Positions 18,047 to 28,586 are shown, counted from the stretch's first letter. The stretch: 35,739 bases of DNA from Aliarcobacter sp. (GCA_028681275.1 JAQUIV010000009.1:1-35739), one strand, 5' to 3'. The notes: generated by a model from the sequence alone, not told the origin. A program made the numbers and translations.

Positions 18047-19153
18047 ATGCGTTTATTTGATAAAAGAATTATTTCCCATTTTGATTATTTGTTAATAATA
18101 TTTGTTTTACCTTTGATATTCATATCATACCATTTAATTGGTGAAACAAACGAAAGGTTAGCTAATAAACAGTTAGTATATTACACGATTTCTATTTTTG
18201 CATTTATGATAGTTTTTATTTTACCAATCAGAAAAAAAATTAGACTTATTCCTACATTGTATTGGTTTGGTATTATTTTATTACTTGCAGTTGAATTTAT
18301 AGGTGTCAGTAAATTAGGTGCTACAAGATGGATTCATATACCAATTTTAGATACCACAATTCAGCCATCTGAGCTGATAAAACCAGTGTTTATTTTAATG
18401 CTTGGATTTTTAATTCAACATAAACCACCGCCTAAAAATGGTTATAATTTTTTAGATTTTTGCTATTTTTCTTTTTATATTTTGTTACCATTTTTTTTAA
18501 TTGCAAAAGAACCAGACTTAGGAACAGCTCTTGTTTTACTTTTAGTAGGTTATGGAGTTTTATTTATTGTTGGTGTAAATTGGAAAATTTGGGCAACTAT
18601 TGTTGTCGTAATAGGGTTAAGTTCACCTTTTATTTACACATATTTAATAAAAGATTATCAGAAAAAAAGAATCACAGATTTTGTTTCTGAAGAGCCAAGT
18701 TACCATGTTCAGCAATCTATTATTGCTATTGGTTCAGGTGGACTTACTGGAAAAGAAAGTGGTGAAGCTACTCAAGCTCAGTTAAAATTTTTACCAATTG
18801 CTACAAGTGATTTTATTTTTGCATATTTTGTAGAAAGATATGGATTTTTGGGTGCTATTGGTTTAATATTTTTGTATGCATTAATAATAATACATCTTCT
18901 TAGTATGAATTATTATTTTAAAGATGATTATATAGTCAGGGTTTTTGCTTCCGGATTAGGGCTTTTAATATTTTTTAATATGAGTGTAAATATTTTGATG
19001 GTTATTGGATTTGCACCAGTTGTTGGGATTCCACTACCACTATTTTCTTATGGTGGAAGTTCTTTTATAAACTTTATTGTAACTTTTGCTATTTTGGAAA
19101 ATCTTTTAGCATTTAGATATATGAGTTTGTATAATTACGAAAGAAAATTATAA
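18047..19153 (+). CDS. rodA: Rod shape-determining protein RodA (SEDS family)
   Basis: SEDS motifs GATRWIHI, QPSELIKP, KEPDLGTALVLL, SYGGSSFI. Confidence 0.88.
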   Translation: MRLFDKRIISHFDYLLIIFVLPLIFISYHLIGETNERLANKQLVYYTISIFAFMIVFILPIRKKIRLIPTLYWFGIILLLAVEFIGVSKLGATRWIHIPILDTTIQPSELIKPVFILMLGFLIQHKPPPKNGYNFLDFCYFSFYILLPFFLIAKEPDLGTALVLLLVGYGVLFIVGVNWKIWATIVVVIGLSSPFIYTYLIKDYQKKRITDFVSEEPSYHVQQSIIAIGSGGLTGKESGEATQAQLKFLPIATSDFIFAYFVERYGFLGAIGLIFLYALIIIHLLSMNYYFKDDYIVRVFASGLGLLIFFNMSVNILMVIGFAPVVGIPLPLFSYGGSSFINFIVTFAILENLLAFRYMSLYNYERKL

Positions 19154-19161
19154 AAAAATTT

Positions 19162-19190
19162 AACAGGGAAAATTTAAATTTTTTCCTGTT
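19162..19190. terminator. Bidirectional terminator-like hairpin, rodA / hypothetical protein
   Basis: AACAGG...CCTGTT with A/T extension between convergent genes. Confidence 0.6.
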
Positions 19191-19890
19191 TGTCTAATAC
19201 CTTACTTAAGATTTCTAAATCATAAATTGAATCACCACAAGTTTTTTTATCTGTCTGGATATTTATTATCTCTTCTTCTTTTTCATTTACGTATTTATAA
19301 TCCAAAATATAATCTTTTTTTAATAAATCCAAAGTGTCAGAATCTTCACACAAAGAGTTTTGTATTTGTTTTTTAAATCTATTTCTTAGAACATTATCTT
19401 CTAAATAAACTTCTACAAGTTGGTACTTATAATAGATATTTTTCTCTTCTTTATATATATCAATTAAAGTACTATTCATATCTATTTGCATTGGTAAACT
19501 TTTTCTAAAACTTGATATTTCTTTTTCTAAAAGATAATCTTCATAAAAATAAAATTTAGTAACTTCTATAAAAAAGTTAATAGAAAAAAATAAATTTATG
19601 CTCACTAATACTTTTGATAAAAATGACCATATTTTTGAGCCTTTATATTCATTTGCTGTTCTAAAAATTATTAAAAAAATCGTAAATGAATAAATTAAAA
19701 GAATAAGATATACAAAAAACTCAGTATAGTTTTCTCTATTTTGGGCATAAATACTATCCATAAAAATTGTTTCAAAAAAAAGTTCAATCAAAAAAGATAT
19801 AGATATAAACCAAAGCCAAAATACAACAGCAAATGAACTTTTACCTTTAAAAAGTCTATAAAAATAGTTTTTAATTTCACTTATTGTCAT
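19174..19890 (-). CDS. Hypothetical membrane protein
   Basis: Three predicted hydrophobic helices; follows tonB-like gene closely. Confidence 0.7.
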   Translation of the reverse strand: MTISEIKNYFYRLFKGKSSFAVVFWLWFISISFLIELFFETIFMDSIYAQNRENYTEFFVYLILLIYSFTIFLIIFRTANEYKGSKIWSFLSKVLVSINLFFSINFFIEVTKFYFYEDYLLEKEISSFRKSLPMQIDMNSTLIDIYKEEKNIYYKYQLVEVYLEDNVLRNRFKKQIQNSLCEDSDTLDLLKKDYILDYKYVNEKEEEIINIQTDKKTCGDSIYDLEILSKVLDKQEKI

Positions 19891-19898
19891 TGTTTTCC

Positions 19899-20663
19899 TT
19901 AATATAATCTATATTGTACATTAAATCTTAATTTCGTAGATGTTTGAGGTTTTGGATAATCTTTATATGCAATTTCTATTAATTCAAGGGAATAATCATC
20001 TAAAACAGCATATCCCGAAGAACTAATAACCCTTAAATTTGTAATACTTCCATCTGGATGAAACATAAATTCTATTACATTTACTCCACCAATTTTAAGT
20101 TTTGCAGCAAGTGGAGGATAACCTAATCTAGTTAAAACTCTTTGCGTGATAGTTTGAAAATTACTTAAATTTTTCTCTAAATAAGCTTTTTGTACTTTTG
20201 TAAATTTATCATATTCTTCACCATATAATTTTTGAAGTTCATTTAAAATTTCTTTATTTACTGGCTCTTTTTGAGATAAAAAATTTTCTAAAGTTTTATC
20301 TTGTAAAGACTCTTCTTTATTTACAATTTGTTCGTTTAATATCTTTTTTTGTAAATCTTTAGATTTTACAACATCAACTTTTTTGGTATTATCAACTTTT
20401 TTTTGAATCTCTTTTTGTATTACTTCTTTTTTTACAATCTCTTTTTTGGGTTTTACAGATTCTACTTTAGGTTCAACTTTTTTTTCAACAGGATTATTTA
20501 TTATTGGTTCTTCTTTTTTTATTTTTACAAATTTTACATCTGATTTTTCAATAACTTTTTCTTCCGTTTTGGTATTTTTGGGATACTCTTCCATTTTATA
20601 TGTCTTAAATAAGAAAAAATGTAAAGATATTGAAATAATAAAGGCTAGTATAATAATTCTCAT
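19899..20663 (-). CDS. TonB C-terminal domain (energy transducer TonB family) protein
   Basis: N-terminal TM anchor, Lys/Glu/Val-rich linker, C-terminal RLGYPPLAAKLKIGGVNVIEFMFHPDGSI...SGYAVLDDYSLELI. Confidence 0.85.
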   Translation of the reverse strand: MRIIILAFIISISLHFFLFKTYKMEEYPKNTKTEEKVIEKSDVKFVKIKKEEPIINNPVEKKVEPKVESVKPKKEIVKKEVIQKEIQKKVDNTKKVDVVKSKDLQKKILNEQIVNKEESLQDKTLENFLSQKEPVNKEILNELQKLYGEEYDKFTKVQKAYLEKNLSNFQTITQRVLTRLGYPPLAAKLKIGGVNVIEFMFHPDGSITNLRVISSSGYAVLDDYSLELIEIAYKDYPKPQTSTKLRFNVQYRLY

Positions 20664-20664
20664 A

Positions 20665-20682
20665 GCGCGATTATATTATAAT
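20665..20682. promoter_or_regulatory. Overlapping divergent -10 elements for tonB-like (-) and hemL (+)
   Basis: + strand TATAAT 20677-20682; - strand TATAAT 20680-20675 and 20675-20670. Confidence 0.55.
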
Positions 20683-20712
20683 TCCGCTAATAAATGATTA
20701 ATAGGAATATGA

Positions 20713-21993
20713 ATGTTTGATAAATCAATCAAAGCTTATGAAGAAGCTTGTGGAGTAATTCCAGGAGGAGTTGATTCACCAGTTAGAGCTTTTAAAAGTG
20801 TTGGAGGAACGCCACCTTTTATTGAGAAAGGGGAGGGTGCTTATTTATTTGATATAGATGGAAATAAGTATTTAGATTTTGTACAAAGCTGGGGACCACT
20901 TATTTTTGGTCACTGCGACAAAGATATTGAAAATGCAGTTATTGAAACTGCAAAAAAAGGTTTATCTTTTGGTGCTCCTACTTTACTTGAAACACAATTA
21001 GCAAATGAAATCGTTGATATGTTCGATAATATCGATAAAGTAAGATTCGTTAGTTCTGGAACTGAAGCTGTAATGTCTGCAATTAGACTTGCAAGAGGAG
21101 TTACTGGGAAAAACGATATTGTAAAATTTGAGGGGTGCTATCATGGACACTCTGATTCACTTTTAGTTCAAGCAGGTTCGGGAATGGCAACATTTGGAAG
21201 TCCAAGTAGTCCAGGCGTTCCAGCTGATTTAACAAAACATACACTTTTATGTGAATACAATAATATTGAAAATTTAAAAAAATGTTTTGCTGATTCATCT
21301 GATATTGCTTGTATTATAATTGAACCAATTGCTGGAAATATGGGATTAGTTCCAGCTAGTGATGAGTTTTTACAAGCTTGTAGAGAACTTTGTGATGCAA
21401 ATAATGCATTACTTATATTTGATGAAGTAATGACTGGATTTAGAGCTTCTTTAAAAGGTGCAAGTGGAATTTTAAAAGTTCAAGCTGATATTATTACTTT
21501 TGGAAAAGTAATAGGTGCAGGAATGCCAGTTGGTGCTTTTGCTGCAAACAAAAAAATTATGGGACATTTATCTCCTGATGGAGCTGTTTATCAAGCTGGA
21601 ACTTTAAGTGGAAATCCAGTTGCTATGGCTGCTGGGTTAGTAAGTTTGAAAAAACTAAAAGCAAATCCTTCTGTGTATGCTGATTTAAATGAAAAAGCTT
21701 TAAGACTTGTAAATGGTTTAAAAAAAGTTGCAAATGAAAACAATATTCCTTTACAAATCAATACAAGAGGTAGTATGTTTGGTTTCTTCTTTTGTGAAAA
21801 AGAACCTAAAAACTTCAAAGAAGTAGGTCTTTGTGATTTTAAAAGATTTGCAACATTTCACCACGAGATGTTAAAAAAAGGTTTTTATTTCGCATGTTCA
21901 CAATATGAAGCTGGTTTTATTTGTACTCAAATTACAAATGAAGATATTGATGCTTGTATAAATGCAGCATCTGAAGTTATGAAAAATTTGTAA
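20713..21993 (+). CDS. hemL: Glutamate-1-semialdehyde 2,1-aminomutase
   Basis: [53 protein letters not shown]. Confidence 0.96.
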   Translation: MFDKSIKAYEEACGVIPGGVDSPVRAFKSVGGTPPFIEKGEGAYLFDIDGNKYLDFVQSWGPLIFGHCDKDIENAVIETAKKGLSFGAPTLLETQLANEIVDMFDNIDKVRFVSSGTEAVMSAIRLARGVTGKNDIVKFEGCYHGHSDSLLVQAGSGMATFGSPSSPGVPADLTKHTLLCEYNNIENLKKCFADSSDIACIIIEPIAGNMGLVPASDEFLQACRELCDANNALLIFDEVMTGFRASLKGASGILKVQADIITFGKVIGAGMPVGAFAANKKIMGHLSPDGAVYQAGTLSGNPVAMAAGLVSLKKLKANPSVYADLNEKALRLVNGLKKVANENNIPLQINTRGSMFGFFFCEKEPKNFKEVGLCDFKRFATFHHEMLKKGFYFACSQYEAGFICTQITNEDIDACINAASEVMKNL

Positions 21994-22015
21994 GAACAAC
22001 TAGTTGTTCTTTTAA
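21992..22015 (+). terminator. Perfect 20-nt palindrome overlapping the hemL stop (terminator/attenuator-like)
   Basis: AAGAACAACT|AGTTGTTCTT followed by TT AAT; short T-tract. Confidence 0.5.
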
Positions 22016-22035
22016 TATTAAAAAAAGGAAAAAAA

Positions 22036-22350
22036 ATGACAATTAAAAATGTAGAATTAACAAAAAAAGCAAACATCTATTTTGATGGAAATGTTACAAG
22101 TAGAACTTTTATAGATGAGAATGGAGTTAAAAGAACTTTAGGTATTATGATGCCAGGTGAGTATACATTTGGTACAAATGATGCAGAACATATGGAAATT
22201 ATTGCGGGGAAAGTTGAAGTTTTAATAGCTTGTGGTGATAGTAACTGGGAAACAATAAATGCTGGAGAATATTTTGAAGTTCCTGCAAATTGTAGTTTTG
22301 AGATTAAAGTATTAGAAATAACAGATTATTGTTGTACTTTTATAAACTAA
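22036..22350 (+). CDS. ppnP: Pyrimidine/purine nucleoside phosphorylase PpnP (DUF1255 cupin)
   Basis: KANIYFDGNVTSRTF..TLGIMMPGEYTFGTNDAEHMEIIAG..GEYFEVPANCSFEIKV. Confidence 0.88.
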   Translation: MTIKNVELTKKANIYFDGNVTSRTFIDENGVKRTLGIMMPGEYTFGTNDAEHMEIIAGKVEVLIACGDSNWETINAGEYFEVPANCSFEIKVLEITDYCCTFIN

Positions 22351-22364
22351 TTTTGGTTTATTAG

Positions 22365-22682
22365 ATGGATAATCAAAATAATAGTAAACCAAAACATCAA
22401 GATAAAGTTATCGCTTTAGATAACTTATCTTTAGGAATTTCAATAGTTGCTGCAATTATAATAGGTTTTGGTATAGGATATGGTTTAAAACAATTAACTG
22501 GATATACTTGGACTCTATGGTTAGGAATTGCTTGGGGAATAATGGCCGCAATTATGAATGTATATAAAGCATATAAAAGGGCTCAAAAAGAGTATGAAGG
22601 TATGGAAAATGACCCAAGATACGCTTATAGAGCAAAACATGGGGATAAATCTTTTGATAATAAAGATGATGATGAAGATTAA
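22365..22682 (+). CDS. AtpZ/AtpI-family membrane protein
   Basis: LSLGISIVAAIIIGFGIGYGLKQLTGYTWTLWLGIAWGIMAAIMNVYKAYKR. Confidence 0.8.
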   Translation: MDNQNNSKPKHQDKVIALDNLSLGISIVAAIIIGFGIGYGLKQLTGYTWTLWLGIAWGIMAAIMNVYKAYKRAQKEYEGMENDPRYAYRAKHGDKSFDNKDDDED

Positions 22683-23226
22683 TCCTGAAATCTTAAAATT
22701 TGCAAAGGTTTTTATTATTTTAGACCTTTGTATAATTTTATACTCTTTAATTTTTCAAAATAATTTATGGTTTTTAAATGCCCAAGTTGCATTTTTTTCT
22801 TCACTGTTTATTACCATTGCTTCTTTTTTATCATATAAAAATAATATTCAAAATAGATTATCAAATCTTGATTTAACAAAAACAAATAATCAATTTGAAG
22901 ATAGGGATAAAATTGATGAAATAGATGATCCTTATGATTTATATAGTGAATATGAAGAGATTCCTGAATCAGAATTAACTCCTGAAAAAATTAAAGAGAT
23001 AATAAATGATGAAAAATCAAAAGTAAAAAGAAACTCTTTTAAAAATACTCTTTTTTCTGCAAGTGGATTTTTATCTATTTATAGAGTTTTAGGTTATGGA
23101 ATTTTAATATTTGGTTTTTTTGCTTTAAATAACAATAAGATTTTTTTACCAATTGCTTTTATAGTAGGATTAGGAATAGTTCCTCTTGGAGTTTTATTTT
23201 CAAAGCTTATAGAAAAAAAGCTTTGA
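22672..23226 (+). CDS. Hypothetical membrane protein
   Basis: MKINPEILKFAKVFIILDL... start at ATG 22672 overlapping the end of the atpZ-like gene; the ORF track's upstream start is probably not used. Confidence 0.7.
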   Translation: MKINPEILKFAKVFIILDLCIILYSLIFQNNLWFLNAQVAFFSSLFITIASFLSYKNNIQNRLSNLDLTKTNNQFEDRDKIDEIDDPYDLYSEYEEIPESELTPEKIKEIINDEKSKVKRNSFKNTLFSASGFLSIYRVLGYGILIFGFFALNNNKIFLPIAFIVGLGIVPLGVLFSKLIEKKL

Positions 23227-23229
23227 AAA
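23197..23229. terminator. 12-bp inverted repeat at the convergent gene junction
   Basis: TTTTCAAAGCTT 23197-23208 / AAGCTTTGAAAA 23218-23229. Confidence 0.5.
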
Positions 23230-23230
23230 T

Positions 23231-23911
23231 TTAAAGAATCAAAGGTAAATCTATATTTACTTTTGTTTCATCTGCTGTCAAAATAAAAGAGCTGTTTTCT
23301 TTTGTATTTATAGAAGAAAAATCGCTTTTCTCATTTGATGAAATTTCTACACTTATTAAAGAATATTTTTTATTATCAATTTTAATATACTCTCCAATTT
23401 TTAATAAAATAGAACAAGTTACACTCTCTTTATCTTTAAATGCGTCAAAAACATTATTTAAAGTTTTAATAAATGAACTTGCATCCAATTTAAATTCAGG
23501 AATAGAAGGGTCATAATTTTTTGTAAAATTAATATCATTTTTTATTTTACTTGTTGAAATAGCTAAGTCAACTAAAGTAAAAATATTTGTTGTATTGATA
23601 TTTTTAATATTTAATTTAGACTCTTTTTTTACCATAGCACTTTTATAAAGTTTCATATGAATTTCATCTTCATTTTCATATGTAACAGTTATGGCGTAAA
23701 AAGTATAATTTTTGATATTTAAATCAATATAAGATGTTAATGCTCCAAAAGTTTTTGGAGCATATGTTAAAGCTAAATCAAAAAGTTCTTTTTGCTTAAT
23801 TCTATTTAATAAGAATTGAGCTTCAGAATTAGAATAAATTATTTTTGCATTCGATGAAAAAGATAAAATAGGATTTAAATCTAATTCAACCCACTCTTCA
23901 AAAAAACTCAT
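23231..23911 (-). CDS. Hypothetical protein; possibly PAS-like plus degenerate HATPase-like region
   Basis: N-terminal NPILSFSSNAKIIYSNSEAQFLL is PAS-like; C-terminal ...NIDLPLIL resembles a HATPase-fold end, but catalytic motifs not seen. Confidence 0.6.
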   Translation of the reverse strand: MSFFEEWVELDLNPILSFSSNAKIIYSNSEAQFLLNRIKQKELFDLALTYAPKTFGALTSYIDLNIKNYTFYAITVTYENEDEIHMKLYKSAMVKKESKLNIKNINTTNIFTLVDLAISTSKIKNDINFTKNYDPSIPEFKLDASSFIKTLNNVFDAFKDKESVTCSILLKIGEYIKIDNKKYSLISVEISSNEKSDFSSINTKENSSFILTADETKVNIDLPLIL

Positions 23912-23915
23912 ATTT

Positions 23916-25802
23916 TTAACTTTCTACGTAATTTTTAAGGTTTTTACCTACTTTTGGATGCTTAAGTTTTTTAATAGCACTTGATTCAATTTGTCTAACT
24001 CTCTCTCTTGTAACAGAAAGTTCTTTTCCAATCTCTTCTAATGTTCTATCACTTGCATCTTCCATAAGACCAAATCTCATTCTAATAACTGCTTGTTCTC
24101 TTTCATTTAATTGACCTAAAATTTGATCAATTTGACCTTGTAAATCTTCTTTCATGATATTATCAACAGGTGTTGGAGCTTTTTCATCAGGAACAAAATC
24201 TCCAAATTTACCATCATCATCACTTCCAATAGGAGCTTCTAAAGATACAGGCTCTTTTGTAATTTTAATTACTTGTTTTACTTTATCAACAGGTAATCCA
24301 ACTTCTTTTGCAATCTCTTCAACATCTGGCTCTTTACCATTTTCTTGAATACCTTTTCTGATGATTTTATTAATTCTATTAATAGTTTCAATCATATGAA
24401 TAGGAATTCTAATAGTTCTTGCTTGATCTGCAATTGCTCTTGAAATTGCTTGTCTAATCCACCATGTTGCATAAGTAGAGAATTTATAACCTTTTTTATA
24501 TTCAAACTTATCAACAGCCTTCATAAGACCGATGTTTCCTTCTTGAATTAAGTCAAGGAATGGTAACCCTCTATTTGTATATCTTTTTGCAATAGATACA
24601 ACAAGTCTAAGATTTGATTTTGCCATTCTTGTTTTAGAAGTATCAGTAATTTGTTTACCTCTTTTGATTTGTTCAAGAACATCTTTTAACTCTTCAGGTG
24701 CTAAATCAAAGCCACCTTTTGAAGCTTCTTTAGTCTGGAAAAGTTTTTTGATTTCCATATAAGAAGAAACCATTGTAGCTTCTGGAACCATAGCTGTAAT
24801 TTGTGCTTTTGATAAATTAACAATATTATCTAAAATCTTTTTATGGTTTTTTAATAATGTTTCATTAAATAGAGGTAATTTATACTCTAATCTTTTTAAT
24901 TCACCATCAAAACCTGTATCAGATTTTAAAGCTGTTTCCATTGCTTTTACGATTTCAGTAATTAATTTAGAAGTTGGTCCTAAATCTAATAAAGCTTCTT
25001 TTAAAATTCTCTTTTTAAATGCAACAGCAAGATTAAAAGTCATTTGATCTGTTTCATCATCTGATTTTGCAGTCTCTTTTGCAGCAAATTTAAGCCAATC
25101 TTTTTTTGCTTTTTCTAGTATTTTAAATGCTTCAATAATAGTTTGTGCTCTTTTATCAAGTTTTTTTAACTTTTTAGCACTATTTTTTTCACTATCTTCT
25201 TCATCGTCAATAACTTCACCATCTTCGTCATCTTCAATTTCATCTTCGATTTCATCTTCTTCTTCATTTTCAGAATCATCATCGTCAAAATTTCTAAATA
25301 ACTCTTTTACTTTTCTTTCTCTATTTACTAAAGGTTCTTTATATTCTAAAATGAAATCTATTAAGTAAGGAACATAACAAATAGCATCAAGAATAATATC
25401 TTCACCCATTTCAATTTTTTTAGAGATTTCAATCTCTTCTTCTTTAGTAAGTAATGGAATTTGTCCCATTTCTCTTAAATACATTCTAACAGGTGAATCT
25501 GATCTTGACCATTCAAGTAACTCTTTATTTTTTAATAAATCGTAAACATCGTCTTCATTCTCTATTAACTTCTCTCTTAACTCTTTTCTTTTTTTAGCTT
25601 CTTCAGCATTCATTCTTTTTGCTTGTTCTTGAGAACTAATTACTGTTACATTATATAACTGTATTAAAGCTAGAAGTTTTTTGATGTTTGGACCTGAAGG
25701 TGCTTTGGGAAAGATTTTAATAATTTTTTCGTAAGTAAGTACCGAATCTTTGTACTCTTTTACTAATTGTTCTATAACTTTATTTATATCTTTTACACTC
25801 AT
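23916..25802 (-). CDS. rpoD: RNA polymerase sigma factor RpoD (sigma70)
   Basis: [84 protein letters not shown] 25802 preferred over TTG 25847. Confidence 0.95.
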   Translation of the reverse strand: MSVKDINKVIEQLVKEYKDSVLTYEKIIKIFPKAPSGPNIKKLLALIQLYNVTVISSQEQAKRMNAEEAKKRKELREKLIENEDDVYDLLKNKELLEWSRSDSPVRMYLREMGQIPLLTKEEEIEISKKIEMGEDIILDAICYVPYLIDFILEYKEPLVNRERKVKELFRNFDDDDSENEEEDEIEDEIEDDEDGEVIDDEEDSEKNSAKKLKKLDKRAQTIIEAFKILEKAKKDWLKFAAKETAKSDDETDQMTFNLAVAFKKRILKEALLDLGPTSKLITEIVKAMETALKSDTGFDGELKRLEYKLPLFNETLLKNHKKILDNIVNLSKAQITAMVPEATMVSSYMEIKKLFQTKEASKGGFDLAPEELKDVLEQIKRGKQITDTSKTRMAKSNLRLVVSIAKRYTNRGLPFLDLIQEGNIGLMKAVDKFEYKKGYKFSTYATWWIRQAISRAIADQARTIRIPIHMIETINRINKIIRKGIQENGKEPDVEEIAKEVGLPVDKVKQVIKITKEPVSLEAPIGSDDDGKFGDFVPDEKAPTPVDNIMKEDLQGQIDQILGQLNEREQAVIRMRFGLMEDASDRTLEEIGKELSVTRERVRQIESSAIKKLKHPKVGKNLKNYVES

Positions 25803-25836
25803 GGTATTAGGGAATCCTCTTTTAAGATGGTCGGAT

Positions 25837-25842
25837 ATTATA
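25837..25842 (-). promoter_or_regulatory. -10 element TATAAT for rpoD
   Basis: TATAAT on the minus strand about 35 nt before ATG 25802, inside the ORF-track extension. Confidence 0.55.
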
Positions 25843-25906
25843 CCCAAATTAGTTAAACATTTAATTAAAAAAAAAGAATTTAAACAAAAATTACTGAAAA
25901 ATTAGA

Positions 25907-25912
25907 TAAAAT
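25907..25912 (+). promoter_or_regulatory. -10 element (TTAGATAAAAT context) upstream of leuD
   Basis: TAAAAT in ATTAGATAAAATGC, same context as at 4822-4827. Confidence 0.5.
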
Positions 25913-25977
25913 GCATTCTTTTTGAAAATATATATTTAATAGCTTTTTAAAGTTTATTAAACTCAAGGACATAAAAT

Positions 25978-26481
25978 ATGAATAAAATTACTGGAAAAGT
26001 ATGGAATTTTGGTGCTAATATCGATACAGATGTTATTATTGCAGCAAGATATTTAAATAGCTCAGACCCTGAACATTTAGCAAAATATGTTATGGAAGAT
26101 GCAGATCCTGAGTTTCCTAAAAAGTTACAAAGAGGTGATGTTATAGTTGCTGGTGAGAATTTTGGTTGTGGTTCAAGTAGAGAACATGCTCCAATCGCAT
26201 TAAAAGCTGCTGGTGTTGCTGCTGTTGTTGCTCCATCATTTGCAAGAATTTTTTATAGAAATGCTTTTAATATGGGATTACCAATTTTTGAATTACCTGA
26301 ATCTTTAGAAATAAAAGAGGGTGAAGAGATTTCGATAGATTTAGATAATGGAAAAATTACTAACAATACTACAAATAAAACTTATGATTTTATTGCAATA
26401 CCTCCATTTATGCAAGAATTAATTGCAGCTGGTGGATTAATAAATTATGCAAAAGCTGAAATGGGAAGAGGAAATAAATAA
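25978..26481 (+). CDS. leuD: 3-isopropylmalate dehydratase small subunit
   Basis: [41 protein letters not shown]. Confidence 0.95.
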   Translation: MNKITGKVWNFGANIDTDVIIAARYLNSSDPEHLAKYVMEDADPEFPKKLQRGDVIVAGENFGCGSSREHAPIALKAAGVAAVVAPSFARIFYRNAFNMGLPIFELPESLEIKEGEEISIDLDNGKITNNTTNKTYDFIAIPPFMQELIAAGGLINYAKAEMGRGNK

Positions 26482-27548
26482 TGAAAAACTATAAAATATC
26501 AGTAATTAAAGGTGATGGAATAGGTCCAGAAATCGTTGATGAAGCAATAAAAGTATTAAATGCTGTTTCTAAAAAATGTGGTTTTGAATTATCTTATAAA
26601 GAATATTTAATGGGTGGTATTGCTATTGATACTACTGGTGTTCCACTTCCACAAGAGACAGTTGATGGTGTTTTAGATTCTGATGCTTGTCTATTTGGTT
26701 CTATTGGTGGAGAAAAATGGGATACATTACCAAGAGAATTAAGACCTGAAACTGGACTTTTAAAGTTTAGAGAAGAGATGGGTGTTTATGCAAATTTAAG
26801 ACCTGCAATCGTTTATGATGAATTAGTAAATGCATCAACTTTAAAACCTGAAGTAATTCAAGGTTGTGATATTATGGTTGTAAGAGAACTTATTGGTGGA
26901 ATTTATTTTGGTCAACCAAGAGCAAATGATGGATTTAAAGCTTATAACACAATGGTTTATACAAAACCAGAAATTATAAGAATTGGTAAACAAGCATTTG
27001 AACTTGCAATGAAAAGAGATAAAAGAGTTTGTTCTGTTGATAAAGCAAATGTATTAGAAGTTTCTCAACTTTGGAGAGATACTATGAATGAGTTATCAAA
27101 AGATTATCCAGAAGTTACACTTTCTCATATGTATGTTGATAATGCAGCTATGCAACTTGTAAGAAATCCAAAACAATTTGACGTTATTGTAACTGGAAAT
27201 ATTTTTGGAGATATTTTATCTGATACAGCTTCAATGGTTGTTGGTTCTATTGGATTATTACCATCAGCTTCAACTGGAGATAAAACAGCAATTTATGAAC
27301 CAATTCATGGTTCAGCTCCTGATATTGCAGGACTAGGAATTGCAAATCCAATAGCAACAATTTTAAGTGCATCTATGATGTTAAGATACTCTTTAAATGA
27401 ATCGAAAGCAGCAGATATGATAGAAGATGCAATAAAAGCAGCATTAAAAGATGGATATAGAACAAAAGATTTAGCTTCTTTTGACGCTATTGAAGTTTTA
27501 AATACAACTGCTATGGGTGATTTGATTACAAAATATATTAATAAATAA
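26481..27548 (+). CDS. leuB: 3-isopropylmalate dehydrogenase
   Basis: [48 protein letters not shown]. Confidence 0.96.
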   Translation: MKNYKISVIKGDGIGPEIVDEAIKVLNAVSKKCGFELSYKEYLMGGIAIDTTGVPLPQETVDGVLDSDACLFGSIGGEKWDTLPRELRPETGLLKFREEMGVYANLRPAIVYDELVNASTLKPEVIQGCDIMVVRELIGGIYFGQPRANDGFKAYNTMVYTKPEIIRIGKQAFELAMKRDKRVCSVDKANVLEVSQLWRDTMNELSKDYPEVTLSHMYVDNAAMQLVRNPKQFDVIVTGNIFGDILSDTASMVVGSIGLLPSASTGDKTAIYEPIHGSAPDIAGLGIANPIATILSASMMLRYSLNESKAADMIEDAIKAALKDGYRTKDLASFDAIEVLNTTAMGDLITKYINK

Positions 27549-27624
27549 GGGTTTAATTTTTATTAATAATTTTTTATGATAGAATTGATGAGAAAATAGT
27601 TAAATTATAATTTTGGGATTTCAT

Positions 27625-28554
27625 ATGAGTAAAAAAACATATAGATTAGTTACTAGAAGCGATATGGACGGTTTAGTTTGTGGCACTTTATTAAAATATT
27701 TAAATATTATTGATGAAATTGCGTTTGTACATCCAAAAGATATGCAAGATGGAAAAATAAAAATAACGGAAAACGATATTACAACAAATCTTCCATATGT
27801 GGATGGTGTATATTTAGCATTTGATCATCACTTCTCTGAAACTATTAGAAATGATAAAAAAGATAATCATATAATAAATCCTGATGCTCCAAGTGCTGCA
27901 GAAGTTGTTTATCAATATTATGGTGGAGATGAAGTTTTCCCTGGTTATTTTACTGGAATGATGAATGGTGCAAACAAAGCTGATTCAGCAGATTTTAGTG
28001 AAGAAGATATTTTAGAGCCAAGAGGTTGGGCATTATTAAGTTTTTTAATGGATTCAAGAACAGGTCTTGGAAGATTTAAAGATTTTAGAATTTCTAATTA
28101 TCAGCTTATGATGGATTTAATAGAGTATTGTGCTAGACATAATATTGATGAAATATTGGAATTACCAGATATTAAAGAAAGAATAGATTTATATTTCAAA
28201 TATGAAAAAGACTTCAAAGAACAATTAATAAGATGTACTAAAGTTATTGGGAATCTTTTAGTAATTGATTATAGAGATGAAGAGATAATTTATCCAGGTA
28301 ATAGATTTATGGTTTATGCAATGCATCCTGAACAAAATATTTCTATTCATGTTATTTGGGGAAAAGATAAACAAAATATTGTTTATAGCACAGGAAAATC
28401 AATTATTAATAAATCATCTAAAACAAATGTTGGTGAATTAATGCTTAAATATAATGGTGGTGGACATAAAGCTGCCGGTGGTTGTCAAATTGATGTTGAT
28501 AAAGCTGAAGTTGTATTAGAAGAGTTAATTAAACAAATAAATCAAGATGGTTAA
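27625..28554 (+). CDS. DHH-family phosphoesterase
   Basis: TRSDMDGLVCG, FDHHFSE, C-terminal KYNGGGHKAAGGCQI (DHHA1). Confidence 0.85.
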   Translation: MSKKTYRLVTRSDMDGLVCGTLLKYLNIIDEIAFVHPKDMQDGKIKITENDITTNLPYVDGVYLAFDHHFSETIRNDKKDNHIINPDAPSAAEVVYQYYGGDEVFPGYFTGMMNGANKADSADFSEEDILEPRGWALLSFLMDSRTGLGRFKDFRISNYQLMMDLIEYCARHNIDEILELPDIKERIDLYFKYEKDFKEQLIRCTKVIGNLLVIDYRDEEIIYPGNRFMVYAMHPEQNISIHVIWGKDKQNIVYSTGKSIINKSSKTNVGELMLKYNGGGHKAAGGCQIDVDKAEVVLEELIKQINQDG

Positions 28555-28557
28555 ATT

Positions 28558-28586
28558 AAAAAGAAGTTAGTTATAACTTCTTTTTT
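28558..28586. terminator. Bidirectional terminator between DHH and HIT genes
   Basis: AAAAAGAAGTTA 28558-28569 / TAACTTCTTTTT 28574-28585, 4-nt loop. Confidence 0.8.

Noticed and set aside
22558-22671. Upstream part of the 22558-23226 ORF
   Set aside because: Overlaps the atpZ-like gene in another frame; ATG 22672 gives a sensible membrane protein
25803-25847. RpoD start at TTG 25847
   Set aside because: The extension contains the TATAAT -10 box, and MSVKDINKV at 25802 has an upstream AAGAGGA
25867-25875. A9 homopolymer as phase-variation tract
   Set aside because: Intergenic poly-A in an AT-rich genome; phase variation in this group is usually through G/C tracts in coding or promoter positions
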